This document shows, piece after piece, positions 1 through 6,767 of a DNA stretch of 64,000 nt. Both the position numbers and the translations under genes were made by a program. The notes beneath the pieces are model-generated. The model searched no databases, had not been told where the DNA came from, and was given only the letters and a program-made list of their open reading frames with translations. The DNA is taken from assembly GCF_013363975.1 (NCBI RefSeq), contig NZ_JABWGN010000001.1:372001-436000 (forward strand), written 5' to 3'. The stretch's first letter is position 1. The number at the start of each line of letters is the position of its first letter. Source of the stretch: Nonomuraea montanisoli (GTDB lineage: Bacteria; Actinomycetota; Actinomycetes; Streptosporangiales; Streptosporangiaceae).

Positions 1-121
1 TGGCGTAGATGGACAGGCGGCGCATGTAGAGCACGCCCGCCCAGTGCTCGCCGTTGCGGCGCTCCAGGTGGCCCGGGGGCTGGGCCACCTGGCGCAGCTC
101 AGCTACCGAAGGCCCGGACAT
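1..121 (-). CDS. CDP-alcohol phosphotransferase family protein, N-terminal part (runs off window)
   Basis: Only about 40 codons are visible, from an ATG at 121 to the left edge. The start lies inside the end of the glycerol-1-phosphate dehydrogenase gene, giving a 23-base overlap that implies translational coupling. The visible protein reads MSGPSVAELRQVAQPPG followed by a basic stretch and LYMRRLSIY. This resembles the N-terminus of actinobacterial CDP-alcohol phosphatidyltransferases found next to this dehydrogenase, but the diagnostic DG/AR catalytic motif would lie outside the window. Assignment rests on context and remembered similarity. If right, it joins a CDP-activated alcohol to a phosphorylated or lipid acceptor at the membrane. 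Confidence 0.6.
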   Translation of the reverse strand, partial: MSGPSVAELRQVAQPPGHLERRNGEHWAGVLYMRRLSIYA

Positions 122-1157
122 AGTCCTCAACCCGATCGCGGATCTCGGAGTCGCTCATGCGCAGGTGCTCCAGGATCGTGTAGCGGCCGGGGCGCGTGGC
201 GGGCGCCAGCGCGACGGCCTCGGCGAACTGCTCCGCGCTCAGCCCGATCTCGGCCGGCGACACGGGCAGCCGGTGGCGGCGCAGGCATCCGGTGACCTGC
301 GCGAGCCGGGCCTCGTCCTCCCTGAGGAAGAAGCAGAAGGCGGCACCGATGCCGGCGAGCTCGCCGTGGTTGGAGGTGCCCGGGAAGAGTTGATCCACGG
401 CATGAAGGATCTCATGATCTCCGCCGCTCGACGGCCGCGAGGACCCGGCGATCACCATGGACATGCCCGACAGGATCAGCGACTCGGCCAGGACCGTCAG
501 GAACGCGTCGGACTCGATCGAGTCGTCGCGCCCGATCAGCGCCTCGGCCGAGGTGCGGGCCATCGAGCAGGCCAGGCCGTCGATCGGCTCGCCGCGCTCG
601 ACGTTGCTGAGGATCCAGTCGTCGATGGCCGACAGGTTGCTGACCACGTCGCCCACGCCGGAGCGGACCAGCGACTCGGGCGCGTTGTGCACGAAGTCGA
701 GGTCCACGAGGATCGCGAGCGGCATCGGCACGCCGAAGGAGCCCTTGCCGCCCTCGTACGTCAGCGAGGCCGTCGGCGAGCAGATGCCGTCGTGGGACAG
801 GTTGGTGGCCACGGCGACCATGGGGATGCCGGCGAGCGAGGCGGCGTACTTGGTCGCGTCGATCGTGCGACCGCCGCCGACGCCCACCACCACCTCGTAG
901 GCGCCCTTGCGCAGGTCGGCACCCAGCGAGACGGCCGCCTCGACCGACCCGTCGGCCACCCGGAACACCTCGGCCTCGTCGAGCGTGGGCGCGATCAGGC
1001 CCTCGATGTGGTCGCCCTGGCCGGGGCCGACCGCCACCGCGACGCGGCCGGAGGTCGCCACCCGGCTGTCGGCGAGCAGCGCGCCGAGCTGCGCCACCGC
1101 GCCCCGCCTGACCTCCATGGTCAGCGGCGCCGGCAGCATCCGCGCTAGGAGCGGCAT
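99..1157 (-). CDS. Iron-containing alcohol dehydrogenase family, sn-glycerol-1-phosphate dehydrogenase-like
   Basis: The 352-residue protein belongs to the G1PDH/AraM branch of the iron-containing dehydrogenases. This family reduces dihydroxyacetone phosphate to sn-glycerol 1-phosphate, the enantiomer used in archaeal lipids. Visible signatures are the nucleotide loop VGGGRTIDATKY (about residues 92-103), the substrate-loop motif TNLSHDGICSPTASL, and metal ligands Asp in GDVVSN, His in GGDHEILH and His in TSNHGE. Length fits the family. It sits between a LicC-like nucleotidyltransferase and a CDP-alcohol phosphotransferase, so its product is probably activated or transferred within the operon. 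The ATG at 1157 follows a GGGGGC ribosome-binding sequence. That junction is duplicated just upstream. Confidence 0.88.
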   Translation of the reverse strand: MPLLARMLPAPLTMEVRRGAVAQLGALLADSRVATSGRVAVAVGPGQGDHIEGLIAPTLDEAEVFRVADGSVEAAVSLGADLRKGAYEVVVGVGGGRTIDATKYAASLAGIPMVAVATNLSHDGICSPTASLTYEGGKGSFGVPMPLAILVDLDFVHNAPESLVRSGVGDVVSNLSAIDDWILSNVERGEPIDGLACSMARTSAEALIGRDDSIESDAFLTVLAESLILSGMSMVIAGSSRPSSGGDHEILHAVDQLFPGTSNHGELAGIGAAFCFFLREDEARLAQVTGCLRRHRLPVSPAEIGLSAEQFAEAVALAPATRPGRYTILEHLRMSDSEIRDRVEDYVRAFGS

Positions 1158-1189
1158 GCGGCCCCCTCAGAAGCGGCTGGAAGCGGCAT
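1145..1189 (-). other. 14-codon mini-ORF created by duplicated start region
   Basis: An ATG at 1189, preceded by a GGGGGC ribosome-binding-like sequence, opens a 14-residue frame that ends at a TAG at 1145-1147, inside the first codons of the glycerol-1-phosphate dehydrogenase. It exists because the stop/RBS/start segment is duplicated here. It may be a by-product, or it may carry ribosomes from the upstream gene's stop to the downstream start. No protein function is proposed. Confidence 0.35.
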
Positions 1190-1209
1190 CGCGGCCCCCT
1201 CAGTAGCGG
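1150..1209. repeat. Imperfect direct repeat spanning stop/RBS/start junction
   Basis: Two copies of about 27 bases (1150-1176 and 1182-1209) share the core GCGGCCCCCTCAG, then A or T, then AGCGG; the cores lie 33 bases apart. Read on the minus strand, each copy contains TGA, a G-rich ribosome-binding sequence, ATG and CCGCT. The duplication therefore reproduces the end of one gene and the start of the next. Confidence 0.8.
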
Positions 1210-1931
1210 ACGGCGATGGTGCGGGCCTTGGCCAGGTCGTCGTGGTTGTCCACCTCGACCCAGTCGACCTCGCCGATCGGCGCGACGTGGATCTGCTCGC
1301 CGCGCTCGATCATCTCCTGGTAGCCGTCCTCGTAGTAGAGCTGCGGGTCGCGCTCGAAGGTGGCCTGGAGCGCGTCGGCGAGCCGCTCGGCCGCGCCCGG
1401 CCGGATCAGCGTGGCGCCGATGTACTCGCCGTACGCCTCGGCCGGGTCCATGAGCTTGGTGATGCGCCTGACCGCGCCGCCGTCGAGGGTGACCTTCATC
1501 TCCTCGTCGGCGAGCTTCTTCACGTCGTCGACGGCGAGCAGGATGTCGCTGGTCTCGGGCGCGGACAGGAGCGTCTTCTCGACCGAGACGGGGTGGACGG
1601 TGTCGCCGTTGACGAGCAGCGCGCCCTGCGCGAAGTAGTCGCGGGCGCACCAGAGGGAGTAGGCGTTGTTCCACTCCTCGGCCTTGTCGTTGTGGACGAG
1701 GGTGAGCTTGACCCCGTGGCGGCGCTCCAGCTCCTCCTTGCGCTCGTGCACGGCCTGGGCGGCGTATCCCACGATCACCACGACCTCGCGCAGGTCGACC
1801 TCGGCGAGGTTGCGCAGCGAGATGTCCATGATCGTCGTCTCGCCGTCGACCGGCACGAGTGCCTTGGGCAGCGTGTCGGTGTACGGCCGCAGACGTCTTC
1901 CGGCTCCAGCGGCCAGCACCATTCCCAGCAA
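1200..1931 (-). CDS. NTP transferase family protein (LicC-like sugar/choline-phosphate nucleotidyltransferase)
   Basis: The 243-residue protein starts MLGMVLAAGAGRRLRPYTD. It carries the nucleotide-binding loop GAGRRLRPYT and the following PKALVPV lysine motif, then the metal-binding region LVNGDTV near residue 107. This is the fold of LicC, RmlA and inositol-1-phosphate cytidylyltransferases, which couple CTP or another NTP to a phosphorylated alcohol or sugar. It stands in an operon with glycerol-1-phosphate dehydrogenase and CDP-alcohol phosphotransferases. I infer that it makes the CDP-alcohol donor; the substrate cannot be read from sequence. A 42-base gap containing the repeat separates it from the dehydrogenase gene. 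Confidence 0.85.
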   Translation of the reverse strand: MLGMVLAAGAGRRLRPYTDTLPKALVPVDGETTIMDISLRNLAEVDLREVVVIVGYAAQAVHERKEELERRHGVKLTLVHNDKAEEWNNAYSLWCARDYFAQGALLVNGDTVHPVSVEKTLLSAPETSDILLAVDDVKKLADEEMKVTLDGGAVRRITKLMDPAEAYGEYIGATLIRPGAAERLADALQATFERDPQLYYEDGYQEMIERGEQIHVAPIGEVDWVEVDNHDDLAKARTIAVRY

Positions 1932-2009
1932 CGTGCACTCCTCAGTCGAGCATGACTACCGTAGGCCCAAAGGTTAGTTGGCTTTCGGGCCTGTGCGGGT
2001 AATCCGCCG

Positions 2010-2645
2010 TTAGTCTTGCGTTCCCATGTCGGCCGCCTCGGCCGCCGGCTCCGGCGCGGAGCGGGGTGCGGCGAGCCAGCACGTGAGACTCTCCCAGCCG
2101 AAGAGCCCCCACAGGTAGAGCGCGAGGAGCGCGTAACCGAAGGTCATCACGCCGGCGACGCCCGCCAGCGCGATCACCAGCATCCGTCCCTCCCAGCCGA
2201 GGCCGAACGTGGACAGCCACGGCGGCGGGTAGACCCGCTGCCGCAGCCGGTACACCAGGTCGTAGTGGTGGAAGGCGAGCGCGCCGAGCAGCAGCATGAT
2301 CAGCACGGGGTGGACGCCGTGGGCGAACCCGCAGGCCGCCACGAACGCGTACTCGATCACCCGCAGGACCGGCGGCACGAACCAGTCGAAGCGGCCGTCG
2401 TGCGGGTGGGAGCTGCCCGGCCCGGCCAGCAGCAGCGTCACGGCGGGCGCGAAGAGCGCCAGCCCGTCGCTCCCGGCCACGCCGAGCATCAGCAGGACGC
2501 CGGTGACGAACGCGCCGGCCACGACCGGCGGCAGCGGCGGGAGCTGGCCCGCCACGAGCGCGCCCATGCCGCGCGAGAGCGGCCCGTCGTCGCGGTAGGT
2601 GACGACCGTGCTCCTCGGCACCGGCGTCATGTGCACGGTGGTCAT
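2010..2645 (-). CDS. DUF5941-type integral membrane protein
   Basis: A 211-residue protein with about five hydrophobic segments, for example around residues 40-75 and 150-185, and a conserved-looking HHYDLVYRLRQR motif after the third. I recall this as the DUF5941 domain, which in other actinobacteria is often joined to the CDP-alcohol phosphotransferase encoded just upstream; here they are separate genes. It probably acts with that enzyme in the membrane. Its ATG at 2643-2645 overlaps the stop of a 16-codon mini-ORF, part of a tandemly duplicated junction. A 78-base gap follows before the nucleotidyltransferase gene. Biochemical role unknown. Confidence 0.7.
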   Translation of the reverse strand: MTTVHMTPVPRSTVVTYRDDGPLSRGMGALVAGQLPPLPPVVAGAFVTGVLLMLGVAGSDGLALFAPAVTLLLAGPGSSHPHDGRFDWFVPPVLRVIEYAFVAACGFAHGVHPVLIMLLLGALAFHHYDLVYRLRQRVYPPPWLSTFGLGWEGRMLVIALAGVAGVMTFGYALLALYLWGLFGWESLTCWLAAPRSAPEPAAEAADMGTQD

Positions 2646-2692
2646 CGTGCCGACCTCGCGATCCGCCCGGTGGGCTGGTGGACACCGGTCAT
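2642..2692 (-). other. 16-codon mini-ORF bridging two genes by ATGA overlaps
   Basis: The frame reads MTGVHQPTGRIARSAR. Its ATG (2690-2692) overlaps the TGA of the CDP-alcohol phosphotransferase gene, and its own TGA (2642-2644) overlaps the ATG of the DUF5941 gene. Its sequence is a shifted copy of the phosphotransferase C-terminus, YQLTGRIVRSAR. It looks like the product of a tandem duplication that kept translational coupling intact. Whether the peptide matters is unknown. Confidence 0.45.
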
Positions 2693-2728
2693 CGTGCCGA
2701 CCTCACGATCCGCCCCGTGAGCTGGTAG
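2642..2728. repeat. 47-bp tandem duplication at gene junction
   Basis: Copies begin at 2642 and 2689 and both open with TCATCGTGCCGACCTC. About 40 bases match with four substitutions. The unit contains the 3' end of the phosphotransferase gene plus the stop/start overlap. Because 47 is not a multiple of three, the extra copy reads in a new frame yet still ends at the next start codon. Confidence 0.85.
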
Positions 2729-4155
2729 AGGGCCGCGACGGCGCCCCAGGTGATGAGCGCCGCGAACGTCACGCGGGCGTTGAACAGCGCGGCGGTCACC
2801 GCGATAAGGGCCATCCGCTCGCCGATGGGCAGCACGATCATCTTCTTCGCCCAGTGGATCAGCGAGTCGCGCTCCAGCCGGTGGGACAGGCCCAGCACGC
2901 CCTGCGCGGGAGCGCCGGCGCGGCCGTCGGTCTCCTCCAGCAGCGAGCGCACCGGCTTGGCCCACAGCGCGCCGATCTTGGCCGCGTCGGCCACCGATCC
3001 CCCGTAGGCGAAGTCGATCGCGTGCCGTACGACCTGGACGATCATCGCGGCGACGGCGAGGTACCAGATCCCGTCGGGGCCGCCGTGCTGCCACGGCAGG
3101 CCGCCGGCGTAGCCGAGGGCGAGACCCGCGTAGACGACGTACTCCTTCAGCCGGTCGGCCATGCCGTCGGCCCACGCCCCGAGCGGCGTGAACGCGCGGG
3201 TGTAGCGGGCGAGCTGGCCGTCCAGGCAGTCGAGCACGAACGACAGGTAGACCAGCACCGCGCCCAGCACCATCGCGCCCCGCGTGCCGGCCGAGAACCA
3301 GACGGCCGCCAGGACGGCCAGGCCGACGGAGCAGCCCGTGACCGTGTTGGGCGTGAGCCTGAGCCGCGCCGCCGGGCGCACCAGGTGGCGCGACCAGGAG
3401 GAGACGAAGAACGTCGTGAAGAAGCCGTCCCGGTCCTTGACGGCGGTGTCGAGGCGCACCTGGTCCTCGTCCACCTCCGCGAGCCGGGTGATCGCGCCGT
3501 CGGCGCCCGCCTGCCCGGTCACCCGGTCGGCGTGCAGCGGGCCGAGCCGGGCCGCGCGGACCCGCGCCCCCGCCCTGACCAGCCCCACGAGCAGCAGGTC
3601 GACCGCCTCGACGGCGCTGACGGGGCCGAGCCGGCCGCTCTCGGCGAGGTCGGCCAGCTCCTCCGCGACGTCGGCGAGCGAGCCGAGGTCGGCCTCGCCC
3701 GCCTGGAGCACACCGCGGAAGGTGGCGTTGGCCTGCGGCACGGTGTGGAACGAGCTGGCCGCGGCCACCACCCGGCCGCCCTCCACCCGCAGAGGCGGGC
3801 GCAGCGGCCCGACATCGGCGTCGGAGGAGACGAGCGCGGCCGAGCCGCGCGCCGGATGCTGGAGCAGCAGGCCGAGCGCGTCGTTGTGGGCGACGAGGTC
3901 GGCGGGCAGCACGACGAGCGGGCCGGTCGAGCCGCGGGCCAGCTTGGCCACGGCGCGCAGGTCGGCGCCGAGCCCTCCGGCGTGGGCGGCATGCTCGGGC
4001 TCGGGCTGCTCGCCGTGCGCGAGCAGCGCGCCGCCGGGCGTCAGCACCTGGACGTCGCGGACGGAGAGCGCCGCGAGCTGGTCGCCGAGCCGGTCGAGCA
4101 ACGTGCCGTCGGCGCAGGAGAGCCTGCATGCCGGGGTCGTGGCGAGCAGGACCAC
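2689..4155 (-). CDS. CDP-alcohol phosphotransferase with degenerate N-terminal nucleotidyltransferase domain
   Basis: About 488 residues if GTG 4155 is the start; no clear ribosome-binding site decides it, and in-frame TTG codons at 4182 and 4197 are alternatives. Residues 1-210 look like a worn nucleotidyltransferase: VVLLATTPACRL stands where GxGxRL is expected, then DGTLLDRL and LVVLPADLVAHNDAL. Residues about 250-480 are a CDP-alcohol phosphotransferase with the full signature DCLDGQLAR, eight residues, then GAWADGMAD, and several membrane segments. The order matches the bifunctional inositol-phosphate cytidylyltransferase/phosphotransferase of thermophiles, but with an apparently inactive first domain. 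It probably transfers a CDP-activated alcohol to an acceptor in the membrane. First gene of the operon. Confidence 0.82.
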   Translation of the reverse strand: MVLLATTPACRLSCADGTLLDRLGDQLAALSVRDVQVLTPGGALLAHGEQPEPEHAAHAGGLGADLRAVAKLARGSTGPLVVLPADLVAHNDALGLLLQHPARGSAALVSSDADVGPLRPPLRVEGGRVVAAASSFHTVPQANATFRGVLQAGEADLGSLADVAEELADLAESGRLGPVSAVEAVDLLLVGLVRAGARVRAARLGPLHADRVTGQAGADGAITRLAEVDEDQVRLDTAVKDRDGFFTTFFVSSWSRHLVRPAARLRLTPNTVTGCSVGLAVLAAVWFSAGTRGAMVLGAVLVYLSFVLDCLDGQLARYTRAFTPLGAWADGMADRLKEYVVYAGLALGYAGGLPWQHGGPDGIWYLAVAAMIVQVVRHAIDFAYGGSVADAAKIGALWAKPVRSLLEETDGRAGAPAQGVLGLSHRLERDSLIHWAKKMIVLPIGERMALIAVTAALFNARVTFAALITWGAVAALYQLTGRIVRSAR

Positions 4156-4287
4156 GGAGGCCGTGGAGCTCGCGCGGGTCAAGGAAGGTGTCAAGCGCAG
4201 GGTCCTCCCGGTCGTGAGGGAGTGCGTGGACTCAGCGTAGCGAGAGGGCGACGGGATATCACGGACCCAGACCGTTACGCTCCGGGT

Positions 4288-5589
4288 ATGGATTCTGGGT
4301 TGCGCGCCGTCGGGGTCGTGCTGGCGGGCGGAGTGGGGCAGCGCATGGGGCTCGGCCGGCCCAAGCAGCTGGCCACCGTCGCCGGACGGACCATCCTTGA
4401 GCACTCGATCGCCCTGTTCGACGGCTCCCCCGACATCGACGAGGTCGTCGTGCTGATGACGCCGGGTCTCGTGGACGAGGCGAGGGAGCTGGTCGCGCGG
4501 GCCGGGTTCCGGAAGGTGACCAAGGTCGTCGAGGGCGGGGCGAGCCGTACGGAGAGCACCTGGCGGGCGCTGCGGGCGATCGGCGAGGACGAGTGCGACG
4601 TGCTGCTGCACGACGCCGTCCGGCCGTTGCTGGAGCCCCGGATCATCACGGACTGTGTGCGCGCGTTGCGGGATCACCGGGCCGTCGAGGTGGCCATCCC
4701 GAGCTCCGACACGATCTTCGCGGTCGAGCCGGGGCCCGGCGGGGAGACGATCACGGAGGTGCTGGACCGGTCACTGCTGCGCCGGGCGCAGACGCCGCAG
4801 TGCTTCCGCCTGTCGGTCATCAGGGAGGCGTACGAGCGGGCGCTGGCCGACCCGGGCTTCGCCGACCGGCCGGCGACCGACGACTGCGGGGTGGTGCTGC
4901 GCTACCTGCCTGACGTGCCGATCCACATCGTGCCCGGCAGCGAGCGCAACCTGAAGATCACCCATCCGGTGGACGCGCGGATCGCGGCGGCGCTGTTCGA
5001 GGCGTCACCCGTCCCGGCTCTGCCGGAGGAGGACGCGCTGGCGGGGCGGACGGTGGTGCTCCTCGACGCCGGGGGCGCGGGGGTGCGGGAGGCGGCGGAG
5101 CTGGCGTCCCGGCACGGGGCGCGGGCGGTGGTCCTGTCGTGCGAGCGCGACGGGCTGCGGCTGGACGACCCGCGCTCCCTGGCCAAGGCGCTGGCCGGGG
5201 TGGGGCGGATCGACCACCTCGTCCTCGCCGTCGCGGCGGGAGGGGCCGGGGGCCTCATGGAGGCGGCGGACGAGAGCGTGGCCGAGGCGGCGGTGTCCGG
5301 GTACCTGGGGCCGGTCAACGTGGCGCGGGCCGCGTACCCGCGGCTGATGGAGAGCGGCGGCGGCCTGCTGCTGTGCGTCCCGGCGGGGGCGGAGGACCCG
5401 CTGGGGGCGCCGGCCGAGGCGGCGGTGACGGCCCTGGCCCGGTCGCTGGCGGCCGCGTGGGCCGGCGAGGGGGTGCGGGTCAACTGCGTCACCGGCGGTG
5501 GGACGGCGGAGGAGACGGCCGGGGCGTGGCTGGCCGTGCTGGCGTCACGCCTCACGGGCCAGGTCGTGGACGCGTCGTCGGCGCGCTGA
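4288..5589 (+). CDS. IspD/TarI-like cytidylyltransferase fused to degenerate SDR domain
   Basis: 433 residues from ATG 4288. Residues 1-230 are a complete IspD/TarI-type domain: LAGGVGQRMGLGRPKQL binds CTP, followed by GGASRTEST, HDAVRPL and a C-terminal DARIAAALF. This class activates 2-C-methylerythritol 4-phosphate or ribitol 5-phosphate with CTP. Residues 250-433 look like a short-chain dehydrogenase, the layout of Haemophilus Bcs1 (CDP-ribitol synthase plus ribulose-5-phosphate reductase). However, the nucleotide loop reads DAGGAGVREA, and the YxxxK active site is replaced by GAPAEAAV, so reductase activity is doubtful. It faces the polyol-phosphate operon from a divergent position, so I favour a teichoic-acid-like role over isoprenoid synthesis. 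Confidence 0.82.
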   Translation: MDSGLRAVGVVLAGGVGQRMGLGRPKQLATVAGRTILEHSIALFDGSPDIDEVVVLMTPGLVDEARELVARAGFRKVTKVVEGGASRTESTWRALRAIGEDECDVLLHDAVRPLLEPRIITDCVRALRDHRAVEVAIPSSDTIFAVEPGPGGETITEVLDRSLLRRAQTPQCFRLSVIREAYERALADPGFADRPATDDCGVVLRYLPDVPIHIVPGSERNLKITHPVDARIAAALFEASPVPALPEEDALAGRTVVLLDAGGAGVREAAELASRHGARAVVLSCERDGLRLDDPRSLAKALAGVGRIDHLVLAVAAGGAGGLMEAADESVAEAAVSGYLGPVNVARAAYPRLMESGGGLLLCVPAGAEDPLGAPAEAAVTALARSLAAAWAGEGVRVNCVTGGGTAEETAGAWLAVLASRLTGQVVDASSAR

Positions 5590-5596
5590 CCTGTGG

Positions 5597-5633
5597 GGGC
5601 GCGCGCACCCGTTGGAACGGTGGACGCGCGCCC
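5597..5633. terminator. Bidirectional hairpin between convergent genes
   Basis: GGGCGCGCG (5597-5605) pairs with CGCGCGCCC (5625-5633), and CACC/GGTG extends the pairing inside. It lies just after the cytidylyltransferase stop and 12 bases before the glycosyltransferase stop on the other strand, so it can serve both. Confidence 0.65.
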
Positions 5634-5645
5634 GAGACGGACGGG

Positions 5646-6686
5646 TCAGTGGAGTGAGAGGTGGCCCTGCTGGGGCGACGGGCGGGCCAGCTTGCGCGGG
5701 CTGGTCAGGAAGCCCCAGCCCCACGAGACGTGCATGGTGGCGTACACCAGCGGCAGCCTGGCCTTGACCTTCATCGGGTAGCCGCTGCCGGTCAGCACCG
5801 AACCGCCCAGGATGGCCAGCAGATAGCCGCCCGGGATGATCAGCCCGAGCGGGAAGAACGGCGAGACGACCAGCCCGAGCGCCATCGCCAGCACGGCGGC
5901 CGGCGGCGCGAGGTAGCGCAGGTTGATCGTGCCCTCGTGGGTGCGTGAGACGACGCGCCGCCAGCGGCCGTAGTGGAAGTACTGCTTGGCCAGCGCCTTG
6001 ACGTTGGGCCGGGGCCGGTAGGTCACGCGCATGCGGGGCTGGAACCACACCAGGCCGCCGCTCTGGCGGATGCGGTGGTTCATCTCCCAGTCCTGGGCGC
6101 GCTGGAAGTGCTCGTCGTAGCCGCCGACCCGGTCGAGCGCGGAGCGCCGGAACACGCCCAGGTAGACGGTGTCGGCCGGGCCCGCCGTGCCGCCCACGTG
6201 GAAGGCGGCGGCGCCCACGCCGATCTTGGACGTCATGGCGCAGGCGACGGCCTGCTCGAAGGCGGTCACGCCCTCGGCCGCCATGACGCCGCCCACGTTG
6301 TCGGCGCCGGTCTCCTCCAACGTCTCGACCGCCACCCGCAGGTAGTCGGACGGCAGCATGGCGTGCCCGTCGACCCGGGCGACGACGCCGCTGCGCGAGG
6401 CCGCGATGGCGGCGTTGAGCGCGTTGGGGGTGCGGCCCGTCGGGTTGGGCACGACGACGACCCTCGGGTCGGCCGCCGCGATGGCGTCGGCGACCTCCTG
6501 GGTGCGGTCTTGGGACGGTCCGACGGCGAGGACGACCTCGATCTCGCCGGGATAGCTCTGGGCGAGGACCTGGTCGACGGCCTCGCGAAGATGCCGCTCC
6601 TCGTTGAGGACGGGCATGACGACGGAGATGGGCGGCCAGCTACGGGTCTCCGCTGGCGCGTGCGGCGAGTCGGGGAACTGCTTCAT
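5646..6686 (-). CDS. Family 2 glycosyltransferase, membrane-associated
   Basis: 346 residues from ATG 6686. A GT2 nucleotide-sugar domain begins PPISVVMPVLNEERHLREAV, with the metal-binding region VARVDGHA near residue 112 and the acceptor motif QDWEMNHRIRQSGG near residue 210. Two to three hydrophobic segments follow at residues 255-310, so the enzyme sits on the inner membrane face. The shape is like ExoA-type exopolysaccharide glycosyltransferases. It is divergent from the LCP gene and beside the CDP-polyol genes, which suggests that it decorates or extends the same envelope polymer. A GTG at 6698 is a possible alternative start. Confidence 0.85.
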   Translation of the reverse strand: MKQFPDSPHAPAETRSWPPISVVMPVLNEERHLREAVDQVLAQSYPGEIEVVLAVGPSQDRTQEVADAIAAADPRVVVVPNPTGRTPNALNAAIAASRSGVVARVDGHAMLPSDYLRVAVETLEETGADNVGGVMAAEGVTAFEQAVACAMTSKIGVGAAAFHVGGTAGPADTVYLGVFRRSALDRVGGYDEHFQRAQDWEMNHRIRQSGGLVWFQPRMRVTYRPRPNVKALAKQYFHYGRWRRVVSRTHEGTINLRYLAPPAAVLAMALGLVVSPFFPLGLIIPGGYLLAILGGSVLTGSGYPMKVKARLPLVYATMHVSWGWGFLTSPRKLARPSPQQGHLSLH

Positions 6687-6767
6687 GGCGGGGCTCACGC
6701 TACTGTACGAGCAGGGGAGGAGGGCAATCGAAAGCCCGATCCTCGCGGCGGAACAAGAGGGGGACGG

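Noticed and set aside
412..1938. 508-residue minus-strand frame across the dehydrogenase and nucleotidyltransferase genes
   Set aside because: Arg/Ala/Gly-rich shadow frame with no domain; the other frames hold clear enzyme genes.
2642..4129. 495-residue minus-strand frame over the CDP-alcohol phosphotransferase
   Set aside because: Shadow of the real frame; only its last 16 codons matter, as the bridging mini-ORF.
4288..5589. Calling the cytidylyltransferase the isoprenoid enzyme IspD
   Set aside because: Fusion to an SDR-like domain and the surrounding polyol-phosphate genes fit a Bcs1/TarI role better; no IspF or other MEP gene is near.
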